A stretch of DNA of 64,000 nucleotides, from the NCBI RefSeq assembly GCF_024734665.1, contig NZ_CP102931.1, positions 5,020,001 to 5,084,000 of the forward strand, read 5' to 3'. Positions 10,887 through 21,596 of this stretch are shown in pieces. The notes below the pieces were generated by a model that worked only from the letters and a program-made list of their open reading frames with translations, was not told where the DNA came from and did no database searches. The position numbers were made by a program, and so were the translations under genes. The DNA is from Variovorax paradoxus (GTDB lineage Bacteria; Pseudomonadota; Gammaproteobacteria; Burkholderiales; Burkholderiaceae_C). The first letter of the stretch is position 1; each line of letters begins with the position of its first letter.

Positions 10887-11275
10887 AGCTTCTCCACCAC
10901 CACGAAGCTCGCGGCGTATTCGGTTTCGTCGGTCACGGTCACGTGGGCGGTGAGGCCCTGCGCCTCGAACCAGTCCTTCAGGCCGCCATGCAGCACGATG
11001 ACAGGCTTGCCGCTGCGCAGGTTGGCGATCTCGCACAGGCGCCAGCTCATGGGCATGCGCATGCCCAGGCCAATGGCCTTGCTGAAGGCCTCCTTGGCGG
11101 AAAAGCGGGTCGCCAGATAGCTCAGGCCGCGCTTGGGCCAGCGCTCGCTGCGGGCTTTCCAGACCGCGAATTCGCCATCGCTCAGCACCTTGCGGGCAAA
11201 GCGTTCGCCCTGGCGCTCGAAGGTCGCGGCGATGCGACGCAGGTCGCAGATGTCGGTGCCAATGCCGTAGATCAT
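10883..11275 (-). CDS. acpS: Holo-[acyl-carrier-protein] synthase
   Basis: Transfers 4'-phosphopantetheine from CoA to the serine of ACP; its target acpP is in the same strand block about 13 kb upstream. The protein is 130 residues, normal for AcpS. Magnesium ligands are Asp8 in GIGTDICDL and Glu62 in [10 protein letters not shown]. The ATG at 11275 sits 13 bases after the pdxJ stop. Linkage pdxJ-acpS is standard in proteobacteria. Confidence 0.96.
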   Translation of the reverse strand: MIYGIGTDICDLRRIAATFERQGERFARKVLSDGEFAVWKARSERWPKRGLSYLATRFSAKEAFSKAIGLGMRMPMSWRLCEIANLRSGKPVIVLHGGLKDWFEAQGLTAHVTVTDETEYAASFVVVEKL

Positions 11276-11288
11276 GCGGCGCGGGCGT

Positions 11289-12056
11289 TCATTGCGCCTC
11301 GTTGATGCAGCGCAGGTAGTCGCGCGTGGCGGCCGTATAGCCGAGCTCCAGCGCGTCGGCCACGAAGGCATGGCCGATCGAGACCTCCTGCACGCCGGGC
11401 ACTGCGCGCAGAAAAGCCGTCAGGTTGTCGCGGCTCAGGTCGTGGCCGGCGTTGATGCCCAGGCCTGCGGCATGGGCCGCGCGCGCCGTATCGGCATAGC
11501 GCTGGAGCACGGCCTGCTCGTCGGGCGTTCCGCGCGATGCGGCATAGCCTTCGGTGTAGAGCTCGACGCGATCGGCGCCCACGGCCTTGACCGCAGCCAT
11601 CATTTCGGGAATCGGGTCCATGAAGAGACTGACGCGCACGCCCAGCGCCTTGGCTTCGGCGATCAGGGGGCGCAGGCGCTCGGCGTCGTCGGGGAAGGTC
11701 CAGCCGTGGTCGCTGGTCGACTGGGTTTCGCTGTCGGGCACGAAGGTGGCCTGATGCGGCTTCAGCGTGCGCACGAAATCCATCAGGTTCTGGAAGGGGT
11801 TGCCCTCGATGTTGAATTCGATCGCGGGCCAGTCTTTGGCAAGCAGTGCCGACAAGTCGCTCACGTCGTGTGCGCGAATGTGGCGGGCATCGGGCCGCGG
11901 GTGCACGGTGATGCCATGCGCACCGGCTGCCAGGCAGGCCTGCGCGGCTTTCACCACGCTCGGAATGCCCAGGTGTCGCGTGTTGCGGACCAGGGCGACC
12001 TTGTTGAGGTTGACGGACAGCGAGGTGGCAGTGCCGGTGGTGCCTGAAGTGCTCAT
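11289..12056 (-). CDS. pdxJ: Pyridoxine 5'-phosphate synthase
   Basis: Makes pyridoxine 5'-phosphate from 1-deoxyxylulose 5-phosphate and 3-amino-2-oxopropyl phosphate, the last ring-closing step of the DXP-dependent vitamin B6 route. The 255-residue TIM barrel shows [14 protein letters not shown] near the N-terminus (14-27), [10 protein letters not shown] (51-60), IEFNIEGNP and the phosphate-binding INAGHDLS. The ATG at 12056 overlaps the recO stop as ATGA, supporting this start over an upstream in-frame ATG. Confidence 0.97.
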   Translation of the reverse strand: MSTSGTTGTATSLSVNLNKVALVRNTRHLGIPSVVKAAQACLAAGAHGITVHPRPDARHIRAHDVSDLSALLAKDWPAIEFNIEGNPFQNLMDFVRTLKPHQATFVPDSETQSTSDHGWTFPDDAERLRPLIAEAKALGVRVSLFMDPIPEMMAAVKAVGADRVELYTEGYAASRGTPDEQAVLQRYADTARAAHAAGLGINAGHDLSRDNLTAFLRAVPGVQEVSIGHAFVADALELGYTAATRDYLRCINEAQ

Positions 12057-12853
12057 AGTGCTTGCAGATCTCTCATCATTTGCCGCGTGCGCAGCGTGGA
12101 CACGCCGCAATGGTAGTTGAGCAAGGTGCGCAACTGGTTTCGCAGGGCACTGTTGCTGCCGGCGTTCATGGTGGCAATTTCACGCAACGTGGCGGTAAAA
12201 GGGGCGCGGTCGTCGAGAACTGCCTGCAGAGCCTGCCAGTCGGCACCGTTCAGTGCGGCCTCGTCGTCGGCGGCTTGGCGCAGGCCGGCTTCCGGCACGA
12301 GGCTGTAGCGCTGCTCGGCGGCAAGCGGCTCCAGCGTGAGGGTCTGCACATCGAGCGACGGCAGCAGGCCGACTTCGCGCAGCAGCAGCAACTCGAAGGC
12401 ACGCAGCGCGGCAGCCTGGGTCGCGGCCTGCGCGCCAACGTGATCGCCCGCCAGCACCTGCACGATCCCGGCGTAGGCGTCGAACAGCGCTTCGTGGGCA
12501 TCGTCGCGCGCCAGCAGGCGCAGCAGCAGCTCGTTGACGTAGTAGCCCGACAGCAGCGCCTCGCCGGTCGGCATCACATGGCCGCCCATCCATTCAGCGC
12601 CCTTGAGCGTGCGGATCTCGGCGTCGCCGCCGTAGTTGAGCTGCAGGGGCTGCAGCGGCAGCAGCACCGGCCGGAAGTTGGAACTCGGCCGCTTCGCCCC
12701 CTTGGCCACGAGCGCGATGCGCCCGTGGTGGCGGGTGAAGACTTCGAGAATCAGGCTCGACTCGCTCCAGTCGTAGCGATGGAGAACGTAAGCCGGTTCG
12801 TGCGAAACGCGGTGGGCAGCGGCCACTTCATTCGTAGCCGAACGAACGGACAC
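12053..12853 (-). CDS. recO: DNA repair protein RecO
   Basis: Recombination mediator that helps RecA load on SSB-coated DNA in the RecFOR pathway. The 266-residue protein has the N-terminal OB-fold ([20 protein letters not shown] at about 21-40, then [13 protein letters not shown]) and the helical C-terminal domain with [14 protein letters not shown]. The start is GTG at 12853, inside the 3' end of era (26-base overlap); a start closer to AYVLHRY cannot be excluded. The era-recO-pdxJ-acpS order is conserved in proteobacteria. Confidence 0.95.
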   Translation of the reverse strand: MSVRSATNEVAAAHRVSHEPAYVLHRYDWSESSLILEVFTRHHGRIALVAKGAKRPSSNFRPVLLPLQPLQLNYGGDAEIRTLKGAEWMGGHVMPTGEALLSGYYVNELLLRLLARDDAHEALFDAYAGIVQVLAGDHVGAQAATQAAALRAFELLLLREVGLLPSLDVQTLTLEPLAAEQRYSLVPEAGLRQAADDEAALNGADWQALQAVLDDRAPFTATLREIATMNAGSNSALRNQLRTLLNYHCGVSTLRTRQMMRDLQAL

Positions 12854-13793
12854 GGGCTTCGTCGTCGGCCCAGCCCGAGCGCACCTTCACCCACAGTTCG
12901 AGAAACACCTTGGCGTCGGCCAGCTTCTCGAGCTCGACGCGGGTTTCCATGCCGATGCGCTTGATGCGCTCGCCCTTGTCGCCGATCACCATGGCCTTGT
13001 GGCCATCGCGTTCGACCACGATGGTGGCGGCAATGCGCAGCAGGCGCTTCTGGCCCTTTTTCTGGGGCGGCTCTTCCTCGAACTTGTCGATGATGACGGT
13101 CGAGGTGTAGGGCAGCTCGTCGCCGGTGAGGCGGAACAGCTTCTCGCGCACGAGCTCGCCGGCGAGGAATTTTTCGCTGCGGTCGGTCAGCTCGTCCTCG
13201 TCGTAGAACCAGGGCTGCTCGGGCAGGTACTTCTCGCAGATGCCGAACAGGCGCTCGACGTCCTTGGCATTCTTCGCCGACATCGGCACGAACTCGGCGA
13301 AGCTGTGCTTCTCCTGCATGGTCTTCAGCCAGGGCGCGATGTCGCCGCGGCGGTGCACGTTGTCGAGCTTGTTGGCCAGCAACACGGTCGGGATGCCCTT
13401 GCCGAGCAGCTTGAGCACACGCTCGTCGGCCGGCGTGAAGCTGCCGGCCTCGACCACGAAAAGAATCAGGTCCACGTCGCCGACCGCGCCCTGCACCGTT
13501 TTGTTGAGCGACTTGTTCAGCGCGTTGGCGTGCAGGGTCTGGAAGCCCGGCGTGTCGACGAACACGAACTGCGTGGCGCCCAGCGTGCGCATGCCGGTGA
13601 TGCGGTGGCGCGTGGTCTGTGCCTTGCGCGAAGTGATGCTGATCTTCTGGCCGACCAGCGCATTGAGCAGCGTCGACTTGCCTACATTGGGCTTGCCGAC
13701 GATAGCGATGAGGCCGCAGTGTTGAGGTCCAGCGGCAGGCGCATCGCCTGCAGTGTCTTCGGGTCCCGCTACGGGATTGATAGCATCGTTCAT
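12828..13793 (-). CDS. era: GTPase Era
   Basis: Essential GTPase that binds the 3' end of 16S rRNA during 30S maturation. It has 321 residues. GTPase motifs are G1 GKPNVGKST (33-41), G3 DTPG (80-83) and G4 NKLD (141-144); the C-terminal KH RNA-binding domain contains [13 protein letters not shown]. An N-terminal extension of about 25 residues precedes the core. It begins 7 bases after the rnc stop, the usual rnc-era pairing that joins rRNA cleavage and 30S assembly. Confidence 0.98.
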   Translation of the reverse strand: MNDAINPVAGPEDTAGDAPAAGPQHCGLIAIVGKPNVGKSTLLNALVGQKISITSRKAQTTRHRITGMRTLGATQFVFVDTPGFQTLHANALNKSLNKTVQGAVGDVDLILFVVEAGSFTPADERVLKLLGKGIPTVLLANKLDNVHRRGDIAPWLKTMQEKHSFAEFVPMSAKNAKDVERLFGICEKYLPEQPWFYDEDELTDRSEKFLAGELVREKLFRLTGDELPYTSTVIIDKFEEEPPQKKGQKRLLRIAATIVVERDGHKAMVIGDKGERIKRIGMETRVELEKLADAKVFLELWVKVRSGWADDEARVRSFGYE

Positions 13794-13800
13794 TCTGATT

Positions 13801-14487
13801 TCACGCGGCGCCGCGTGCCTTGAGCCGGATCAACATGGCGGCCGCGGCCGCCTGCTCGCCGGCGCGGCGCGAGCCGCCGATGCCGCGTTCGCGAAGCCCC
13901 AACTCGGGCACCTCGCACTCGACATCGAAAGTCTGCTTGTGCGCTGCGCCCAGTGTGGCGGCCACGCGATACACCGGCAGCTTCATTTTGTGACCCTGCA
14001 GCCATTCCTGCAATTCGGTCTTCGGATCTTTGGCTGCGGCTTCCATGCGCGGATTGATTTCGACCGCCTCGTAGAGCCGGTGCACCAACGACTGCGCGGC
14101 AGCAAAGCCGGCATCGAGATAGACGGCGCCGATCAACGCTTCGAGCGCATCGGCCAGGATCGACGGCCGGTTGGGCCCGCCCGAGCGCGCCTCGCCTTCG
14201 CCGAGACGCAGCAGCGGCGATAGCGCCAGCCCTACCGCCAGGCGGTGTAGGGTGTCCTGCTTGACCAGGTTCGCCCGCACGCGCGACAGGTCGCCTTCAG
14301 GCAGGGCCGACAGGCGCATGTAGAGCAGGTGCGAAACCGCCAGATTCAGCACCGAGTCGCCGAGAAACTCGAGGCGCTCGTTGTGGTCGGCCGAGAAGCT
14401 GCGGTGCGTGAGCGCGAGCTGGAGCAGCCGCGGATCGGAGAAGGTGTGCTGGAGGCGCGCCTGCAGCGCGGCAAGGCTGCCCTCCAC
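13801..14487 (-). CDS. rnc: Ribonuclease III
   Basis: Cleaves double-stranded RNA, including pre-rRNA. The 228-residue protein has the catalytic signature [12 protein letters not shown] (36-47) and the second acidic motif [15 protein letters not shown] (about 114-128), followed by a double-stranded-RNA-binding domain whose C-terminal helix reads [14 protein letters not shown]. The start is GTG at 14487; no ATG precedes the conserved core in this frame. It follows the DUF4845 gene by 17 bases. Confidence 0.97.
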   Translation of the reverse strand: MEGSLAALQARLQHTFSDPRLLQLALTHRSFSADHNERLEFLGDSVLNLAVSHLLYMRLSALPEGDLSRVRANLVKQDTLHRLAVGLALSPLLRLGEGEARSGGPNRPSILADALEALIGAVYLDAGFAAAQSLVHRLYEAVEINPRMEAAAKDPKTELQEWLQGHKMKLPVYRVAATLGAAHKQTFDVECEVPELGLRERGIGGSRRAGEQAAAAAMLIRLKARGAA

Positions 14488-14504
14488 CTTTTTGGGCGCC
14501 GTGT

Positions 14505-14873
14505 TCAGCGGGATTCGCCCTTGTACTTGAGCGTCAGGTAGGCCGGGCCGAACAGGGGAATCTCGCGCTCGTATGAATACGACACGACCACCTTGTCGCC
14601 GACCTTCTTGATGTCGAGATCCTTGCCGCTGACCGACTTGAAGTCGTCGATGGCCTGGGCGCGATCGAAGATGGCGCGCACTTCAGGCACGGTCGCGCCT
14701 TCCTTGGCCTTGTTGGCGGCCTTGTCGATGGCCTGCCATTCGATCAGCGTCGGGATGACCTGCGCGACGACCACGCCCAGACACCCGAGCACGACCGCGA
14801 CGAACACCAAGCCGATGAACGAAATGCCGCGTTGTTGCGCAGCCCTGCTGCGAACGAACCGATGTGTTCTCAT
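14505..14873 (-). CDS. DUF4845 single-pass membrane protein
   Basis: A 122-residue protein with one N-terminal transmembrane helix (about residues 16-38, [20 protein letters not shown]) and a small soluble domain ending in [18 protein letters not shown]. This matches the DUF4845 family, which is nearly always encoded between lepB and rnc in beta- and gammaproteobacteria. The function is unknown; the pilin-like N-terminus (positive charge followed by a helix) is notable. It lies 39 bases after the lepB stop in the same transcription unit. Confidence 0.88.
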   Translation of the reverse strand: MRTHRFVRSRAAQQRGISFIGLVFVAVVLGCLGVVVAQVIPTLIEWQAIDKAANKAKEGATVPEVRAIFDRAQAIDDFKSVSGKDLDIKKVGDKVVVSYSYEREIPLFGPAYLTLKYKGESR

Positions 14874-14912
14874 GCCCTCATACCCCTCGAACTGAACTAT
14901 TCAGATGAATGC

Positions 14913-15884
14913 TTATTGAAACGGACCGATGCGACCCAGATCGCCGAAGTTCATCCAGACGAAGAACGCTCTGCCCACGATGTTCTTGTCCGGCACGAAG
15001 CCCCAGAAACGCGAGTCCGCCGAATTATCGCGGTTGTCGCCCATCATGAAATAGTTGCCGGCCGGCACCTTGCAGACCACGCCCTCGACCGAGTAGCGGC
15101 AGTTTTCGATACCCGGGAAATTGAAGCCACTGGCACCGGGAATGTAGGACGGTGTGGTTTCGTCGTTGAGGATCTTGTGCTGCTTGCTGCCGAGGTTCTC
15201 GGTGTACTGCTTGAGCAGGCGCATCGATTCGCCGTCGAGGTAGTCGGCATCCGCCTCCTTGGACACCGGCTGGCCGTTGATCGTGAGCTTCTTGTTCAGG
15301 TAGGCCACCTCATCACCCGGGACGCCGACCACGCGCTTGATGTAGTCCATGCTCGGCTTGGGCGGGTAGCGGAACACCACCACGTCGCCGCGCGCCAGCG
15401 GCGTACCGTCGGTGATCTTGGTGTTGATCACGGGCAGGCGCAGACCGTAGGTGAACTTGTTGACCAGGATCAGGTCGCCGGTCAGCAGCGTGGGCATCAT
15501 CGAGCCCGACGGGATCTTGAAGGGCTCGTAGAGGAACGAGCGCAGCAGAAACACCACCAGGATCACCGGGAACAGACCAGCGGTCCAGTCGAGCCACCAG
15601 GGCTGCATCAGCAGCCGTTCGCTCGCCTTTGCGTCGGCCGTGTCGACCTGCTTGATACCCTGCCCGGCCAGGCGCGCATTGCGCTCGGTCAGCGAGGCTT
15701 CCAGCTTGGCGGCGGCCTGTTCGCGCCGGGGCAGGAAATAGAAGCGCTCGGCCAGCCAGTAAAGGCCGGTGACCACCGTCGCCAGGAACAGCAGCAAGGC
15801 AAAGTTGCCTTCGATCGCGTTGAAGTACCAAGCGCCGACATAGGCGGCGAAGGCCGCGAGGACCAGGGTGGTGATGAATGCCAT
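14913..15884 (-). CDS. lepB: Signal peptidase I
   Basis: Inner-membrane protease that cuts signal peptides from exported preproteins. The 323-residue protein has two transmembrane segments (about 4-20 and 28-48), an additional hydrophobic segment near 103-117, then the periplasmic catalytic domain. The nucleophile is Ser128 in IPSGSMMPT and the general base Lys183 in DYIKRVVGVPGD; the conserved GDNRDNS box lies near the C-terminus. The ATG at 15884 is preceded by seven A residues and is 8 bases after the lepA stop, the classic lepA-lepB pairing. Confidence 0.97.
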   Translation of the reverse strand: MAFITTLVLAAFAAYVGAWYFNAIEGNFALLLFLATVVTGLYWLAERFYFLPRREQAAAKLEASLTERNARLAGQGIKQVDTADAKASERLLMQPWWLDWTAGLFPVILVVFLLRSFLYEPFKIPSGSMMPTLLTGDLILVNKFTYGLRLPVINTKITDGTPLARGDVVVFRYPPKPSMDYIKRVVGVPGDEVAYLNKKLTINGQPVSKEADADYLDGESMRLLKQYTENLGSKQHKILNDETTPSYIPGASGFNFPGIENCRYSVEGVVCKVPAGNYFMMGDNRDNSADSRFWGFVPDKNIVGRAFFVWMNFGDLGRIGPFQ

Positions 15885-15892
15885 TTTTTTGA

Positions 15893-17704
<1,812 letters not shown>

Positions 17705-17757
17705 CAACGGGAACGCTTAAGTACTTGAATTGGCTCGTGCGCAGAGTGCGACAGGCA

Positions 17758-17824
17758 AGAAAAAAGGGCGCGTCTTCTGGAGACGCGCCCTGAACCAACA
17801 AGCAATGGCAACTGCAGTAGTTGG
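17758..17824 (-). ncRNA. Candidate small RNA or attenuated leader upstream of lepA
   Basis: On the minus strand a near-consensus -10 hexamer TACAAT (17836-17831) would start RNA near 17824. The transcript begins at once with a stem CAACT/AGTTG (arms 17823-17819 and 17813-17809), then about 18 unpaired bases, then a 10-bp GC-rich stem GGGCGCGTCT/AGACGCGCCC (17790-17766) followed by a run of U. That is the layout of a free-standing RNA of about 65 bases. Because lepA starts 62 bases after the hairpin, it could equally be an attenuator for lepA. No -35 hexamer is clear. Confidence 0.42.
17759..17790 (-). terminator. Rho-independent terminator upstream of lepA
   Basis: Perfect 10-bp stem (17766-17775 and 17781-17790) with a TCTGG loop. 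On the minus strand the stem is followed by six or more T residues (seen as A at 17759-17765). It is too far from degP to be that gene's own terminator, which is present separately at 18172-18207. Confidence 0.8.
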
Positions 17825-17830
17825 AACTTC

Positions 17831-17836
17831 ATTGTA
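17831..17836 (-). promoter_or_regulatory. TACAAT -10 element upstream of lepA
   Basis: Minus-strand CCTACAATGAAG places a good -10 hexamer seven bases before the 5' stem of the candidate small RNA. The -35 position (ATGTAC at 17-base spacing) is poor. It could drive the small RNA, lepA, or both. Confidence 0.4.
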
Positions 17837-18171
17837 GGCAAAAAGGGAAGCGCGTACATCCGGGAACGGGGTCCAAAGGGGTCGTTGCAGGTCCACAACA
17901 TGAAAGATATGAACAGGTTATCAACAGGATCGGTGGAGCAGTCACTGAACAACTTGTGGGCGATCTGTGGAGCACCGGTGGACTGCTGTCTGACATCTCG
18001 CATGGTGAAGGTCAGGGCACTCCTTATGCGCCGACCGACCGCCGAGAGCACCCTATTCTACCGAAATCCGTCCTTAGCCTGTTTAAAAGTTAGTGAACAC
18101 AAACAAATATCGGCATTTCCGAGCCCTCAGATTTTTTTAGGGGCCGGCGCCTGAACGTCGTAAACACCTCA

Positions 18172-18207
18172 AAAAAACGGCCCCAAACCCGACTGCCGGG
18201 TGGGGCC
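18172..18207 (-). terminator. degP terminator
   Basis: Stem GGCCCC/GGGGCC (18179-18184 and 18202-18207) plus ACCCG/CGGGT (18187-18191 and 18197-18201), with a two-A bulge and an ACTGC loop. It lies 20 bases past the degP stop and is followed on the minus strand by seven T residues. Confidence 0.85.
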
Positions 18208-18226
18208 ACTTGACGCCAGCGCCAGA

Positions 18227-19708
18227 TCAGCGTGCGGGACGAATCAGGGCGTACTGCGCCCAATCGCCACGACGGAACAGCACGCTGAGCGCCTTGCTCT
18301 TGTCGGCCTTGCCGATGGCGGACTCGAATTCACGCGCGTTCGACACCTCGACATTGCCCACCGACAGGATGATGTCGCCCTCGCGCAGGCCTGCACGGGC
18401 TGCGGCGTCATTGGCGGCATCGACCTTCACGCCGCCCTTCAGCTTGAGCTCTTTCTTCTGCGCGTCGGTGAGATCGCTCACAGCCAGACCGAGCGACTTG
18501 GCGGCGGCGGATGCCGGCGGCTTCGGCGCCGGTTCGTCGCGGTCGCCCGCGCGCTTGCCTGGCTTGTCTGGCTCGATCTCGGCAATGGTCACGCTGAGGT
18601 CGCGCGAAGCGCCGCGGCGGAACACGGTGAGCGTGCTCTTGGTGCCCGGCTTGGTGTTGCCCACCAGGCGCGGCAGGTCGCTCGGCTTCTCGATCGGCTT
18701 GCCGTCGAACTTGGTGATGACGTCGCCCGGCTCGACACCAGCCTTTTCGCCCGGCGAGCCGGCTTCGACACCGCGCACTAGCGCGCCCTGTGCCTTGCCC
18801 AGGCCGATGGCCTCGGCCACGTCCTTGGTGACCTGGTCGATCTGCACGCCAATGCGGCCGCGCGAGACGCGGCCCGAGGTGCGCAACTGATCGCTCACGC
18901 GAATCGCCTCGTCGATCGGAATCGAGAACGAGATGCCCATGAAGCCGCCCGAGCGCGAGTAGATCTGGCTGTTGATGCCGACCACTTCACCGCGCATGTT
19001 GATCAGCGGGCCGCCCGAGTTGCCGGGATTGATGGCCACGTCGGTCTGGATGAACGGCAGGTATTCGCCCGTGTCGCGCTGCTTGGCGCTCACGATGCCG
19101 GCAGTAACGGTGTTCTCGAGGCCGAATGGCGAGCCGATGGCCATCACCCATTCGCCGACGCGCAGCTTGGAAATGTCGCCAACCTTCACCGCTGGCAAGC
19201 CGGTGGCTTCGATCTTGACGACCGCGACGTCGGTGCGCTTGTCCGCGCCGACGATCTTGGCCTTGAACTCGCGCTTGTCCGGCAGCGTGACCAACACTTC
19301 AGAGGCGTCTTCGACCACGTGCGCATTGGTCATCACATAGCCGTCGGCCGTCAGGATGAAGCCGGATCCGACGCCACGCGGACGCTCTTCTTCCTGCGGC
19401 TGCTGCGGGCGCTTCGGGGTCGGGCCCTGACGCGGTTGGCCAGGCAGAGGCTGGCCGAAGAAACGGCGGAAGAACTCCTGCATCTCCTCGTCCATCTCAC
19501 CGTTGCCGCCGCGCTGGGCGACCTTCTCGACGGTGCGGATGTTGACGACGGAAGGGCCGACCTGGTCGACCAGATCGGTGAAATCGGGCAGCGTGCGCGT
19601 TTGCGCGTGGACCGGCTCGACCGGAAGGAATGTGGTGCCTGCTGTCAGTGCAAGCGCGCAAGCCAGCAGACCGGAACGAAACTTGTGTCCCTCGACTTTG
19701 AAGATCAT
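18227..19708 (-). CDS. degP: Periplasmic serine protease DegP/MucD family
   Basis: Envelope-stress protease/chaperone of 493 residues. The signal peptide ends in PVHA-Q (about 35/36). The trypsin-like domain carries the triad His130 (MTNAH), Asp160 (RTDVAVV) and Ser231 (GNSGGPL); two PDZ domains follow (about 285-375 and 400-485). A proline/glutamine-rich loop at 85-110 replaces the LA loop region. It is the last gene of rpoE-rseA-rseB-degP and a classic sigma-E target; a sigma-E-like promoter lies in the 94-base gap after rseB. Its own terminator follows the stop. Confidence 0.96.
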   Translation of the reverse strand: MIFKVEGHKFRSGLLACALALTAGTTFLPVEPVHAQTRTLPDFTDLVDQVGPSVVNIRTVEKVAQRGGNGEMDEEMQEFFRRFFGQPLPGQPRQGPTPKRPQQPQEEERPRGVGSGFILTADGYVMTNAHVVEDASEVLVTLPDKREFKAKIVGADKRTDVAVVKIEATGLPAVKVGDISKLRVGEWVMAIGSPFGLENTVTAGIVSAKQRDTGEYLPFIQTDVAINPGNSGGPLINMRGEVVGINSQIYSRSGGFMGISFSIPIDEAIRVSDQLRTSGRVSRGRIGVQIDQVTKDVAEAIGLGKAQGALVRGVEAGSPGEKAGVEPGDVITKFDGKPIEKPSDLPRLVGNTKPGTKSTLTVFRRGASRDLSVTIAEIEPDKPGKRAGDRDEPAPKPPASAAAKSLGLAVSDLTDAQKKELKLKGGVKVDAANDAAARAGLREGDIILSVGNVEVSNAREFESAIGKADKSKALSVLFRRGDWAQYALIRPAR

Positions 19709-19749
19709 CAGTTTTCTTTCAAAAGAACAGAGCGGCTGAAAACAAGTGC

Positions 19750-19777
19750 TATGAGTTTGCGCTGTGTGCTTGGTTCA
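19750..19777 (-). promoter_or_regulatory. Possible sigma-E-type promoter upstream of degP
   Basis: Minus strand TGAACCA (19777-19771), a 16-base spacer and TCATA (19754-19750) match the general form GGAACTT-N16-TCnnA of extracytoplasmic sigma-E promoters, in the gap between rseB and degP. The -35 is imperfect (GAACC in place of GAACTT), so this is a candidate only. Confidence 0.38.
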
Positions 19778-19802
19778 GCGCAATTGGCGCTTATTTGGCC
19801 TG

Positions 19803-20879
19803 TCAGCGCGTGCGCGCGAGGCTTTGGGCGAATGCATTGAGCGTCTGCTGCGGTACCTCGCCGACTGCGGTCAGCCACCAGTCGCTGGCCGGCTCGGGCA
19901 GGCGCCGGCGAATGGCGTTGGTCGCTCCGATGGTCAGCACACCGTCGCGGGGCGCGCGCGCAGCGTCGTAGCGCTCGATGAAAAGCGACACCGAGGCAAG
20001 GCCATCGGAGAAGGTCCATTGGACCGTGGCCGCGTCCTGCTTCGACTTGCCGCTGTCGTCGCCCACTGTCGGGCGACGGAAGAAGCTTCGGGGCTTAAAT
20101 CCGGCCACGGGCGTGCGCAACGTCCAGCCTTCGTCCTGCGCGTTGCTGCGCTCGAGCTCCAGTTTCTCGATGCGATAGCCGGAGGTGTTGGACATCATCT
20201 GCGAGAGCGCCTGCGCCTTCACCGGCGCGTCGAGCTGCAGCTCGGAGAACGCCGATTGCTCCACCACGCGGGAGTCGCTATCGATGGTCTGCAGCTTCAC
20301 CACCAGGCCCGAGCGGCGCTCGCTCCAGATGCGATAGCCGAAGCGCAGCGCGTCGTGCGGCACCAGTTGCACCACGTCGGCGTCGAAGCCGGCCACGCGG
20401 TCCTTGCCGATCGCGCGCACGTCGTAGAAATCACCGATCGACGAATCGGGCTTGTCCGGCAGGTTCGGGAAGAGATCGAGGTTCTCGCGCTTCTCGACCT
20501 TCACCACCTTCGCCTCCGGCAGGAAGGTCATGACATTGCGGTTGCGCCGGAAAGTTGAGCGCGGCGGCCCCGAGAGAGCTTCGATGCGTTCGATCTGATG
20601 CTCGCCGTCGCGCACATGCCAGATGCGTGCGCTCGACAGGTCGCCGCCCGGCGCCGACACCACGAAGGTGCCCACGTAATTGCGCTGCCGGGCGCCCGCA
20701 TGCATGCGCTGCAGCCACTCGGTCACGCTCATGGCCGGTGGTTCGTCCGTCTGCGCAGTTGCCGCGCTCCTTGTATTCGCAGCGCCCGAGCGGGTCTGCG
20801 CGGTGGCAGTCTGCGCAAGGCAAAAAGCAGCAAACACAAGCACGAAAGCGCGTGCGGAGATCGGCATCGGAACGGTCAT
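19803..20879 (-). CDS. rseB: Sigma-E factor regulatory protein RseB/MucB
   Basis: Periplasmic protein that binds RseA and shields it from DegS cleavage until lipid or LPS signals release it. The 358-residue protein has a signal peptide ending near LAQTATAQ (about 27/28). The N-terminal lipoprotein-carrier-like domain begins EWLQRMHAGARQRNYVGTFV (about 53-72), and a smaller C-terminal domain carries the RseA contact. It follows rseA by 25 bases. Confidence 0.94.
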   Translation of the reverse strand: MTVPMPISARAFVLVFAAFCLAQTATAQTRSGAANTRSAATAQTDEPPAMSVTEWLQRMHAGARQRNYVGTFVVSAPGGDLSSARIWHVRDGEHQIERIEALSGPPRSTFRRNRNVMTFLPEAKVVKVEKRENLDLFPNLPDKPDSSIGDFYDVRAIGKDRVAGFDADVVQLVPHDALRFGYRIWSERRSGLVVKLQTIDSDSRVVEQSAFSELQLDAPVKAQALSQMMSNTSGYRIEKLELERSNAQDEGWTLRTPVAGFKPRSFFRRPTVGDDSGKSKQDAATVQWTFSDGLASVSLFIERYDAARAPRDGVLTIGATNAIRRRLPEPASDWWLTAVGEVPQQTLNAFAQSLARTR

Positions 20880-20904
20880 TACGGGCAGCTAGGGGTGCGC
20901 GCGC

Positions 20905-21579
20905 TCAGCGCGTCGGGCCCTCGAAAGTGGCATTGCGCAGGAAACCGGAAGGCATTTGCGAAGCGCCGCCGGCTTGCTGATGCGCTTCAAGCAGTTGATC
21001 GAGTCGCGGGTCGCGCAGCATGACCTGCGGATTGCCGTTGCCCACGATCACGCGGGTCGGGGTCAGCGTGTTGCTCGCGGGTTGCGGGCTGTTGACCGCA
21101 GCCGCTGCCAACACCGAATTGACCGCTGGCTGCTGTTGCTGCTGAACCGAAGCCAGTTGCGCGCCGCCCTGCGGCACCGCTGTGCCGTTGCCGACCAGGG
21201 TCCAGCTGATGGCAGCCACGGCCATCAGCGACGCGGCACCAGCCACAAGCTTCCAGCGGAACACCGGCTCGTTGGCCGCTTCCGCCCTGCGCTGCACGGG
21301 CAGTACCACCGGTGCGACGACCGGCGCCGGCATGGGGGCGACCATCACAGGCTCCGCCGCCAACCGTTGCTGGAAGCGCGCCAGGAATGCCGAGGTGTCG
21401 CTGCACGGCGAATGAGAGCCCGAACGCAGCACATCGCCCACCACGTGGTAGGCCTGCCAAGCCGCGCGCGATTCGCCTTCGGCGCAGACAGCTTCGATCG
21501 CCTGCGCGAACGCCTCGCCCTGCAAATGACCATCCGCAAGTGCGGACACCTGTTCCCGAACCGTCATCGTCTGATTCAT
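20905..21579 (-). CDS. rseA: Anti-sigma-E factor RseA
   Basis: Inner-membrane anti-sigma factor of 224 residues. The cytoplasmic N-terminal domain (about 5-75, VREQVSALADGHLQGEAF and AWQAYHVVGDVLR) matches the RseA sigma-binding domain. One transmembrane helix is at about 110-130 (KLVAGAASLMAVAAISWTLV), and the periplasmic tail is rich in Gln, Ala and Pro, ending with DPRLDQLLEAHQQ. The ATG at 21579 was chosen because it gives the family N-terminus; the frame extends upstream without similarity. It lies 17 bases after the rpoE stop. Confidence 0.93.
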   Translation of the reverse strand: MNQTMTVREQVSALADGHLQGEAFAQAIEAVCAEGESRAAWQAYHVVGDVLRSGSHSPCSDTSAFLARFQQRLAAEPVMVAPMPAPVVAPVVLPVQRRAEAANEPVFRWKLVAGAASLMAVAAISWTLVGNGTAVPQGGAQLASVQQQQQPAVNSVLAAAAVNSPQPASNTLTPTRVIVGNGNPQVMLRDPRLDQLLEAHQQAGGASQMPSGFLRNATFEGPTR

Positions 21580-21596
21580 TTCATTCACCTGCTTAC

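Larger units (their letters stand above)
17705..18226. other. 522-base intergenic region between degP and lepA
   Basis: No supported protein gene. It holds, from right to left on the minus strand, the degP terminator (18172-18207), about 330 bases with no recognised feature, a TACAAT hexamer (17831-17836), and a short hairpin plus terminator (17758-17823) just before lepA. A 115-codon minus-strand open frame starting at 18051 runs through the terminator hairpin and resembles nothing I know. Confidence 0.6.

Noticed and set aside
17915..17975. TTATCAACA and CTGTGGA sequences resembling DnaA boxes
   Set aside because: Each differs from the TTATNCACA consensus, there is no cluster or AT-rich unwinding region, and no replication genes are near.
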